NCBI GenBank assembly: GCA_947174375.1
Contig: CAMWIS010000083.1
Location: 1 to 7,088, forward strand
Length of the DNA stretch: 7,088 nt
Origin: an uncultured Bacteroidales bacterium
GTDB lineage: Bacteria; Bacteroidota; Bacteroidia; Bacteroidales; P3
Direction of reading: 5' to 3'
The position numbers and the translations under genes were made by a program. How positions within the stretch are numbered: the first letter of the stretch is position 1; every line of letters begins with the position of its first letter. Positions 1 through 6,070 of this stretch are shown here, piece by piece. The notes beneath the pieces were generated by a model. That model did not search any database. It saw only the letters and a list, made by a program, of their open reading frames with translations, and was not told the DNA's origin.

Positions 1-7
1 CAACGGC

Positions 8-2368
8 ATGACTGTTATGACGTTAGACGAACTTAAAGAAGGACAGCGGGCCCGCATCTTCAAGGTGAAGGGGCGGGGCGCTTTCAGACAGAGATTGGTG
101 GAGATGGGCTTCGTGAAGGGTCAGACCGTGGAGACGCTGCGGTTCGCCCCGATGAAAGACCCGGTGGAATTCCGCATCCTGCACAGCGAGGTGTCGCTGC
201 GCCGGGACGAGGCGGCCTTGATAGAAATAGACCTGATAGGGCCGGACGGTAAAACCGACATAGCACGGACGGCTACGGACGGCGCAACGGCCTCCGCCGG
301 CACACCCGCATCGGCCAAGACCGCCGCACCGACCGCCACGCCCAACGCGGCGGCCTTCCCCGCCGGCCACAAGGAGACCATCGAGGTGTGCATGGTGGGC
401 AACCCCAACGCGGGCAAGACCTCGCTGTACAACGCGCTGTCGGGCGCGTTCGAGCACGTGGCCAACTACAGCGGCGTGACCGTGGACGCCAAAAGCAACG
501 CGTTCGACTACCGCGACTACCGCATCGAGCTGACCGACCTGCCCGGCACGTATTCGTTTTCGCCCTACACGCCCGAAGAACGCTTCGTGCGCGAACACCT
601 GCTGTTTCACAAACCCGACGTCGTGCTCAACGTCATCGACGCCTCCAACATCGAACGCAACCTTTACCTCACCACCCAGCTCATCGACATGGACTGCAAG
701 GTGGTGCTGGCGATGAATATGTTTGACGAGCTGAAAAAGACGGGGGCGCGCTTGGACGCGGAACTGCTGGGACAGCTGTTGGGGATGCCGGTGGTGCCGA
801 CCGTGGCTTCGCGCCATGAGGGGCTCGCGCCCCTGGCCGAGAAAATCGCGGCGGTATATAACGATGCCGAACCGCATCTGCGCCACACGCATATCCCCTA
901 TCCCGAAGAAATCGAGACGGCCATCCACAAATTGCAGGAGGCCATCCGCCGGGATCCGGCCTTTTCGGATATGTATTCGTCGCGCTTCTTGGCCATCAAG
1001 CTGTTGGAGGAAGACACCGACGCCATGCAGCCGCTGCACGTATTGCAAGACTTTAAGGGCATCGAAGCCCTGGCGCAGGCCGAAATCAAGCATATCCGGG
1101 CCATTTTCGACGACGACCCGGCCCACCTGCTGTCGGACGCCCGCTACGCGTTCGTACGGGGCGCGTTGAAAGAGGCTTATACGCCGGCCGCCACGCCCTC
1201 GCGGCAGAAGACGATGACCGACCGGCTGGACTCCATCCTGACGCACCGCGTCTGGGGCTTCCCGATTTTCCTGTTCTTCCTGTGGGTCATGTTTCAGACG
1301 ACGTTCGCCCTCGGGCAGTATCCGATGGACTGGATTGACAACGGCGTGGACGCGCTCTGCCACGGTCTGGAACGGCTCTTGCCCGACGGCCTGCTCAAAG
1401 CCATGCTGCTGGACGGCATTCTGCGCGGCATCGGCGGCGTCATCGTGTTCCTGCCCAATATCCTCATCCTGTTTACGTTCATCTCCTTTATGGAGACGAC
1501 GGGCTATATGGCGCGCGTGGCCTTTATCATGGATAGGCTCATGCACACGATAGGCCTGCACGGCAAGTCGTTCATCCCGCTCATCATCGGCTTCGGCTGC
1601 AACGTGCCGGCCGTGATGGCGACCCGCACGATCGAGAACCGCAAAGACCGCCTGATTACGATGCTGATTGTACCGTTCATGTCATGCAGCGCGCGGCTTC
1701 CGATATATATACTATTGGTGGGCGCGTTCTTCCCCGCCCATGCGGGCAGCGTCATTTTCCTGATTTACCTTGCCGGCATCGCCGTGTCGATTCTCTCGGC
1801 CCTGTTGTTCCGAAAGACGCTGTTGCCGTCGGCCGAGAGCCCGTTCGTCATGGAGATTCCGCCTTACCGCTGGCCCAACCTCAAATCGTTACTGTACGGC
1901 CTGTGGATGAAGACCAAAGCCTATCTCAAGAAGATGGGCGGCGTTATCCTCGTGGCCTCGCTCGTCATTTGGGCCTTGGGCTATTTCCCGCTCTCGGCCG
2001 ACGGCCGCCCCGCCGACATCACGGGCTCTTACCTCGGCGCCATCGGGCGGTTCATCGCCCCCGCCTTGCAGCCGTTGGGCTTTGACTGGAAGATGGGCAT
2101 CAGCCTGCTGGCGGGCATCTCGGCCAAAGAGGTGGTCGTGAGCACGCTCTCGGTCTTGGTGGAGCCCGCGCAGGCGTTTACGCCGCTGACCGCCGCCTCT
2201 TTCCTGGCGTTCGTGCTGCTGTACCTGCCCTGCATCGCCGTCTTCTCGGCCGTCCGCAAGGAAAGCGGCAGCTGGACATGGCCGCTGTTCATGGCGTTCT
2301 ACACCACGGCCATCGCCTATCTCGTGGCCTTGCTCGTCTATAACGTCGGCCAATGGTTCTTTGTCTAA
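8..2368 (+). CDS. feoB: FeoA-FeoB fusion ferrous iron transporter
   Basis: Imports Fe2+ across the inner membrane, driven or gated by its cytoplasmic GTPase. The 786-aa protein has four parts. Residues 4-77 form a FeoA-type SH3-like domain (LDELKEGQ opening, RLVEMGF, EVSLRRDEAALIEI). Residues 79-122 are an Ala/Thr/Pro-rich linker. The G domain starts near 124 with G1 GNPNAGKT (131-138), G2 Thr158 in NYSGVTVD, G3 DLPG (177-180), G4 NMFD (237-240) and G5 around ASR (267-269). A helical spacer (about 295-400) leads to the polytopic membrane part from 411 on, with both Gate motifs: GFGCNVPAVMATR (528-540, Cys530) and ISAKEVVVSTLSVL (704-717), plus LPCIAVFSAVRKE near the end. FeoA-FeoB fusions are known in Bacteroidales such as Porphyromonas and Bacteroides. 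The start at 8 is the first in view; ATG at 17 (residue 4) fits FeoA N termini equally well. Only seven bases lie upstream, so promoter, RBS and any N-terminal extension cannot be judged. No small Cys-rich or FeoC-like partner follows. Confidence 0.96.
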   Translation: MTVMTLDELKEGQRARIFKVKGRGAFRQRLVEMGFVKGQTVETLRFAPMKDPVEFRILHSEVSLRRDEAALIEIDLIGPDGKTDIARTATDGATASAGTPASAKTAAPTATPNAAAFPAGHKETIEVCMVGNPNAGKTSLYNALSGAFEHVANYSGVTVDAKSNAFDYRDYRIELTDLPGTYSFSPYTPEERFVREHLLFHKPDVVLNVIDASNIERNLYLTTQLIDMDCKVVLAMNMFDELKKTGARLDAELLGQLLGMPVVPTVASRHEGLAPLAEKIAAVYNDAEPHLRHTHIPYPEEIETAIHKLQEAIRRDPAFSDMYSSRFLAIKLLEEDTDAMQPLHVLQDFKGIEALAQAEIKHIRAIFDDDPAHLLSDARYAFVRGALKEAYTPAATPSRQKTMTDRLDSILTHRVWGFPIFLFFLWVMFQTTFALGQYPMDWIDNGVDALCHGLERLLPDGLLKAMLLDGILRGIGGVIVFLPNILILFTFISFMETTGYMARVAFIMDRLMHTIGLHGKSFIPLIIGFGCNVPAVMATRTIENRKDRLITMLIVPFMSCSARLPIYILLVGAFFPAHAGSVIFLIYLAGIAVSILSALLFRKTLLPSAESPFVMEIPPYRWPNLKSLLYGLWMKTKAYLKKMGGVILVASLVIWALGYFPLSADGRPADITGSYLGAIGRFIAPALQPLGFDWKMGISLLAGISAKEVVVSTLSVLVEPAQAFTPLTAASFLAFVLLYLPCIAVFSAVRKESGSWTWPLFMAFYTTAIAYLVALLVYNVGQWFFV

Positions 2369-2385
2369 GCCTAATCTACGGTATG

Positions 2386-2420
2386 AAAAAAGGGGGCGCC
2401 GTTTTCACGACGTCCCCTTT
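2386..2420 (-). terminator. Intrinsic terminator of frdCAB, possibly bidirectional
   Basis: A 13-position stem pairs 2389-2401 with 2408-2420 around the six-base loop TTTTCA at 2402-2407. The outer seven pairs (AAAGGGG with CCCCTTT) are perfect. The inner part has one mismatch and one G-T wobble on either strand. Read on the minus strand, the stem ends in six T residues (complement of 2386-2391), the classic layout of a Rho-independent terminator, 37 nt after the frdB stop. On the plus strand only three T residues follow the G-C part, so it is a weaker end for feoB 18 nt after its stop. It lies between two convergent genes and plausibly serves both. No other terminator is visible in 2369-2456. 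Confidence 0.8.
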
Positions 2421-2456
2421 CCGTAAAGACACAGCCGGAGCCGCGCCCGGTGTATC

Positions 2457-3197
2457 TTAGCCTAACTTGGCGCAGATGAATTCGCGGTTCAGCTTGGCGA
2501 TATGGCTGATCTTGATGCCTTTCGGGCATTCCGCCTCGCAAGCCCCCGTATTCGTGCAGTTGCCGAATCCGAGTTCGTCCATCTTCTTGACCATCGCCTG
2601 TACGCGCTTGGCCGCCTCTATCTTGCCCTGCGGCAGATGCGCGAAGTGCGACACCTTGGCCGAAACGAACAGCATGGCCGAAGCGTTTTTGCAAGCCGCC
2701 ACGCACGCGCCGCAACCGATGCAGGCCGCCGCGTCCATCGCCGTATCGGCGTTCTTCTTGCTGATGGGGATGGCGTTGGCGTCGGGCACCCCGCCCGTCG
2801 TGGCCGAGATATAGCCGCCGGCCTGTACGATCTTGTCGAACGCCTGACGGTCAACCACCAAGTCTTTGATGACCGGGAAGGCCGCGCTACGCCACGGTTC
2901 AATCCAAATCGTATCGCCGTCCTGGAACTTGCGCATATGCAGCTGGCAGGTCGTAATCTGACTGTCGGGGCCGTGCGGATGGCCGTTGATATACAGGCTG
3001 CACATCCCGCAGATGCCCTCGCGGCAGTCGTGGTCGAAACAAACCGGCTCCACGCCTTTGGCCACCAACGATTCGTTGAGGATGTCAATCATTTCCAAAA
3101 AAGAGCAGTCGGGAGAAATGCCCTTAATCGGGTAGGTTTCAAATTTTCCTTTTACTTTGGGGCCCGCTTGCCGCCATATTTTCAGTGTAAAATCCAT
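2457..3197 (-). CDS. frdB: Fumarate reductase/succinate dehydrogenase iron-sulfur subunit
   Basis: Electron-transfer subunit (equally SdhB) carrying electrons between the di-haem cytochrome b subunit and the flavin of FrdA; a peripheral protein on the cytoplasmic face of the membrane. The 246-aa protein is full length. The N-terminal ferredoxin-like domain has the [2Fe-2S] ligands Cys58, Cys63 and Cys66 (CREGICGMC) plus Cys84. The C-terminal helical domain has CIGCGACVAAC with Cys159, Cys162 and Cys165, which with Cys224 ligate [4Fe-4S]; Cys169, Cys214 and Cys220 ligate [3Fe-4S]. All ligands are present. The spacing from Cys66 to Cys84 is longer than in the Wolinella or Bacillus proteins because of an HGPDSQ segment, as I recall from Bacteroidota homologues. 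It is the last gene of the operon, 18 nt after the frdA stop, and its start is fixed by a strong Shine-Dalgarno site. Whether the complex runs as fumarate reductase or succinate dehydrogenase cannot be read from this subunit. Confidence 0.97.
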   Translation of the reverse strand: MDFTLKIWRQAGPKVKGKFETYPIKGISPDCSFLEMIDILNESLVAKGVEPVCFDHDCREGICGMCSLYINGHPHGPDSQITTCQLHMRKFQDGDTIWIEPWRSAAFPVIKDLVVDRQAFDKIVQAGGYISATTGGVPDANAIPISKKNADTAMDAAACIGCGACVAACKNASAMLFVSAKVSHFAHLPQGKIEAAKRVQAMVKKMDELGFGNCTNTGACEAECPKGIKISHIAKLNREFICAKLG

Positions 3198-3205
3198 AGT
3201 CGCTT

Positions 3206-3213
3206 CTCCTTTC
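3206..3213 (-). promoter_or_regulatory. Strong Shine-Dalgarno site of frdB
   Basis: The minus strand reads GAAAGGAG, ending 8 nt before the frdB ATG at 3197. It fills most of the 18-nt frdA-frdB gap. It is the only canonical Shine-Dalgarno site before a gene start in this window and supports the chosen frdB start. Confidence 0.8.
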
Positions 3214-3215
3214 TA

Positions 3216-5153
3216 CTATTTATAATTACGAACCGCCACTTTGATGGCTTCGAACGCCAAGGGTTCCTGATGACGTACCGGACGTTCGCCCTCGCCCTTG
3301 TATTCCCATACGGCCACGTGCATGAAACGCTCGTCGTCGCGCTTGGCTTCGCCCTCCGGCGTTTGATGTTCCTCGCGGAAGTGACCGCCGCAGGATTCCT
3401 CGCGTTCCAACGCATCCTCGGCCATGAGCTCGCCCATTTCGAGGAAGTCGGCCAAACGCAGGGCCTTTTCCAATTCGGGGTTCATTTCGTCGGCCTTGCC
3501 CGTTACCTTGACATCCTGCCAGAAGCGTTCACGCAGCTTGCGGATTTCTTCGATGGCGGTGGTCAGGCCTTCCTTGGTACGGCCCATGCCGACGTATTCC
3601 CACATGATATGGCCCAACTGCTTGTGGAAGCTGTCGGGCGAGGTGTTGCCCTTGATGGAGAACAGCTTGTTGATGCGTTCCTTGACCGCGTTTTCGGTCT
3701 GTTCGAACTCCGGCAAATCGGTCGGGATATGGCCGTCGTGGATATGGTCGGACAGGAAGTTCTGCAACGTGTAGGGGATGACGAAGTAGCCGTCGGAAAG
3801 CCCCTGCATGAGCGCCGACGCCCCCAAACGGTTGGCGCCGTGGTCGGAGAAGTTGGCTTCGCCCAACGCGAACAGGCCCGGCAGGGTCGTCTGCAATTCG
3901 TAGTCCACCCACAGACCGCCCATCGTGTAGTGAACGGCCGGATAAATCATCATCGGCGTTTCGTAGGGATTGTCGTCGGTGATTTTCTGATACATCTGGA
4001 ACAGGTTGCCGTAACGTTCCTCGATGCGCTGACGGCCCAAACGCTGGATGGCCTCCGCGAAGTCGAGGTAAACGGCCTTGCCCGTACCCACGCCATAACC
4101 CGCGTCGCAACGTTCCTTGGCGGCACGCGAAGCCACGTCGCGCGGCACCAGGTTACCGAAGGCCGGGTAACGGCGTTCGAGATAGTAGTCGCGGTCTTCT
4201 TCGGCGATGTCGGTCGGTTTGAGACGGCCCGCGCGAATCGCTTCCGCGTCTTCGATTTTCTTGGGCACCCAAATACGGCCGTCGTTACGCAGACTCTCGC
4301 TCATCAACGTCAGCTTGGACTGATAGTCGCCGTGTACCGGGATACAGGTCGGGTGAATCTGCGTGAAACACGGGTTGGCGAAGCAGGCGCCTTTCTTATA
4401 GGCTTTCCAGGCCGCGCTACCGTTGGAGTTCATGGCGTTGGTGGACAGGAAGTAAACGTTACCGTAGCCGCCCGTGCAGAGCAATACGGCATGGGCCGAA
4501 TAACGTTCTATCGAACCGTCGGTCAGGTTGCGGCAAACGATACCGCAGGCGTGACCGTCCTTGACCACGATGTCCATCATCTCGCGACGGGCGTAGAGCT
4601 TGACGCTGCCCTTGTGGATTTCGTTGCTCAACGCACCGTAGGCCCCGATGAGCAACTGCTGGCCGGTCTGGCCGCGGGCATAGAACGTACGCGATACCTG
4701 CGCGCCGCCGAACGAACGGTTGTCGAGGTAGCCGGCGTAGTCGCGCGCAAAAGGCACGCCCTGCGCCACGCACTGGTCGATAATGGCGTTGCTGACCTCA
4801 GCCAAACGGTAAACGTTGGCTTCGCGGGCGCGGTAGTCGCCGCCCTTGACCGTATCGTAAAACAGACGGTAAACGCTGTCGCCGTCGTTCTGGTAATTCT
4901 TGGCCGCATTGATACCGCCCTGGGCCGCGATGGAGTGCGCGCGGCGCGGCGAATCAGAGATGCAGAATATCTTGACATTGAATCCCAAGGCGCCCAAACT
5001 GGCCGCCGCCGAAGCCCCGGCCAGACCGGTGCCCACGACGATGACGTCCAGCTTGCGTTTGTTGGCCGGATTCACCAAATGCTGTTCCGATTTGTACCGC
5101 GTCCATTTCTCCGCAACGGGACCGGCCGGCACTTTTGAATTAAGCGTATCCAT
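3216..5153 (-). CDS. frdA: Fumarate reductase/succinate dehydrogenase flavoprotein subunit
   Basis: Catalytic subunit (equally SdhA) that interconverts fumarate and succinate at a covalently bound FAD, on the cytoplasmic side. The 645-aa protein is intact. A 34-residue N-terminal extension precedes the FAD-binding Rossmann motif VVGTGLAGASAA (39-50). His73 in RRAHSIAAQGG is the expected covalent flavin attachment residue. Active-site residues are visible by motif: His267 in IHPTC, Arg338 in VPRDVASRA, His408 in HYTMGG and Arg442 in the segment GANRLGASALMQGLSDG (439-455). The C-terminal helical domain includes EESCGGHFREEH (585-596). The 600-plus length and motif wording fit the type B (Bacillus/Wolinella/Bacteroidota) group and not the shorter enterobacterial FrdA. 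It sits between frdC (25 nt upstream) and frdB (18 nt downstream), so the three are one transcription unit. In a fermentative Bacteroidota the expected direction is fumarate reduction with menaquinol, which is inference. The gene has only one TCA codon (Ser6) and no TTA or CTA codon, a strong codon bias. Confidence 0.97.
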   Translation of the reverse strand: MDTLNSKVPAGPVAEKWTRYKSEQHLVNPANKRKLDVIVVGTGLAGASAAASLGALGFNVKIFCISDSPRRAHSIAAQGGINAAKNYQNDGDSVYRLFYDTVKGGDYRAREANVYRLAEVSNAIIDQCVAQGVPFARDYAGYLDNRSFGGAQVSRTFYARGQTGQQLLIGAYGALSNEIHKGSVKLYARREMMDIVVKDGHACGIVCRNLTDGSIERYSAHAVLLCTGGYGNVYFLSTNAMNSNGSAAWKAYKKGACFANPCFTQIHPTCIPVHGDYQSKLTLMSESLRNDGRIWVPKKIEDAEAIRAGRLKPTDIAEEDRDYYLERRYPAFGNLVPRDVASRAAKERCDAGYGVGTGKAVYLDFAEAIQRLGRQRIEERYGNLFQMYQKITDDNPYETPMMIYPAVHYTMGGLWVDYELQTTLPGLFALGEANFSDHGANRLGASALMQGLSDGYFVIPYTLQNFLSDHIHDGHIPTDLPEFEQTENAVKERINKLFSIKGNTSPDSFHKQLGHIMWEYVGMGRTKEGLTTAIEEIRKLRERFWQDVKVTGKADEMNPELEKALRLADFLEMGELMAEDALEREESCGGHFREEHQTPEGEAKRDDERFMHVAVWEYKGEGERPVRHQEPLAFEAIKVAVRNYK

Positions 5154-5155
5154 AT

Positions 5156-5166
5156 CTTTTCTTTTT
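5156..5166 (-). promoter_or_regulatory. A-rich translation start region of frdA
   Basis: The minus strand reads AAAAAGAAAAG, two bases before the frdA ATG (a T at 5154 and an A at 5155 intervene). It is purine-rich but has no GGAG core, as is usual for Bacteroidota leaders that initiate without a Shine-Dalgarno pairing. The rest of the 25-nt frdC-frdA gap shows no promoter or terminator. Confidence 0.4.
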
Positions 5167-5178
5167 ACGCGTTAACAA

Positions 5179-6015
5179 TTAAAATAAGAGAAACCATACC
5201 GGGATGATGCCGAACATCAGGCCGATCAAAATGGCGTAGAACAAGCCGAAGCCCTCAATGAACGGCGTGTATTTGGGATGGTTCCAACCCAACGTCTGGA
5301 AGGCCGAGCCGAACGCATGGCGCAGGTGGAAGCACAGCGCGATGATCAGCACGAGGTAAATCAGCGCATAGGCTGTGTTGGAGAACAGCTCGATGGCCAT
5401 ATTGTAGAAGTCGGGTTCGTAGGCCGTGAAGTTTTCGCCGAACAGGGCCAACTGGTCTTTGGTCAGGTTGTCGGCCACCGGTTTGATGCCGTAAGCGTTG
5501 GCCGGGTTGGCTTCCGTATCCTGGAACAAGGCCACGATCTGCATTTGGTTCTGTTCCAAAACGGCCTGGTCGATTTTATCCACGTCTTTGAGTTCGACAA
5601 GGTAACGGCCTTCCACAAGGCCCTTCTTGACGAAATAGAAGTTCATCATGTGGATGCCCAAGAAGATGAGCACGAGCAAGCCCGTGTAAATCATAAACTT
5701 GGAAGCCGGACGCGTGGCCGATTTGTTGGGCACCTTGTAGCCGACCGGCCCGCGGGCGCGCCAGTTCTGAATCTGCAGCACGATGGCCAACAGGATGTGT
5801 ACGATAAAGGCCGCGAACAGGATGTATTCGAATACCTTTATGATTACGTTCGTGCCCATGAAATGGGCCGCGGCCCTGAACCATTCGCCGCCGTCGTTGC
5901 GCAGCATACACAGGTTGATGCCCGCGTGCAGCAGCAGGAAGATCATCAGGAAGCCGCCTATAATCGCCAAAGTAACTTTTTTGGTTACAGACGCATAATT
6001 GAGATAGTTTGTCAT
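5179..6015 (-). CDS. frdC: Di-haem cytochrome b subunit of fumarate reductase/succinate dehydrogenase
   Basis: Membrane anchor (equally SdhC) that binds two b haems and exchanges electrons with menaquinone. The 278-aa protein has five predicted membrane helices: about 13-35, 57-83, 106-129, 206-233 and 254-276. Four His in the first four helices, His30 (LLLHAGIN), His73 (IVHILLAI), His122 (GIHMMNF) and His230 (CFHLRHAF), match the four axial haem ligands of type B enzymes. The loop between helices 2 and 3 is rich in Arg/Lys, placing it in the cytoplasm, so the loop between helices 3 and 4 is periplasmic. That loop (about 131-204) is much longer than usual: from memory, Bacillus SdhC is about 200 aa and Wolinella FrdC about 256 aa. 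It is acidic and non-repetitive. The first gene of frdCAB, it has its own promoter. The chosen ATG at 6015 begins MTNYLNYASVTKK just before helix 1. A second ATG at 6020 is out of frame. No Shine-Dalgarno site is present. Confidence 0.93.
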   Translation of the reverse strand: MTNYLNYASVTKKVTLAIIGGFLMIFLLLHAGINLCMLRNDGGEWFRAAAHFMGTNVIIKVFEYILFAAFIVHILLAIVLQIQNWRARGPVGYKVPNKSATRPASKFMIYTGLLVLIFLGIHMMNFYFVKKGLVEGRYLVELKDVDKIDQAVLEQNQMQIVALFQDTEANPANAYGIKPVADNLTKDQLALFGENFTAYEPDFYNMAIELFSNTAYALIYLVLIIALCFHLRHAFGSAFQTLGWNHPKYTPFIEGFGLFYAILIGLMFGIIPVWFLLF

Positions 6016-6050
6016 AGCATCTTTATTTTAAAGGTCGCTTTTTAGGGTTG

Positions 6051-6058
6051 CAAAGATA
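6051..6058 (-). promoter_or_regulatory. Bacteroidota -7 promoter element of frdCAB
   Basis: The minus strand reads TATCTTTG, an exact match to the Bacteroidota -7 consensus TAnnTTTG, within the 55-nt gap between the dehydrogenase stop and the frdC ATG. The best -33 candidate is TGTG at 6080-6083, three of four bases of TTTG, at a 21-nt spacing; it lies inside the last codons of the dehydrogenase gene. Transcription would start a few bases downstream, giving a leader of about 30 nt. No operator-like palindrome is visible around it. Confidence 0.7.
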
Positions 6059-6070
6059 GTGAATTTCATT

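Noticed and set aside
23..1561. 512-aa open frame on the minus strand across feoB
   Set aside because: Codon-aligned antisense shadow of feoB, rich in Arg, His and Gln as expected of such shadows, ending at a TTA Leu codon of feoB. No start signals or domains.
2881..4420. Shared GGCCGCGCTAC string in frdB (about 2880) and frdA (about 4410)
   Set aside because: It encodes common Ser-Ala-Ala wording in both proteins with the favoured codons; it is too short to be a repeat element.
2502..5138. 878-aa open frame on the plus strand covering frdB and frdA
   Set aside because: It is exactly codon-aligned antisense to both genes, and the sense strand encodes complete, motif-rich FrdB and FrdA. The open frame follows from the lack of TTA, CTA and TCA codons; the translation shows no recognisable domain.
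5154..5178. GTTAAC and ACGCGT palindromes between frdC and frdA
   Set aside because: Two adjacent six-base palindromes that do not join into a longer inverted repeat; no operator logic and likely chance in 25 nt.
5278..6045. 255-aa open frame on the plus strand opposite frdC
   Set aside because: Codon-aligned antisense of a gene with all four haem-ligand His and five helices; the translation has no family features.
6016..6048. Possible terminator between the dehydrogenase and frdC (AAAG and CTTT arms)
   Set aside because: Only four A-T-rich pairs and no G-C core, and it lies downstream of the promoter within the frdC leader.
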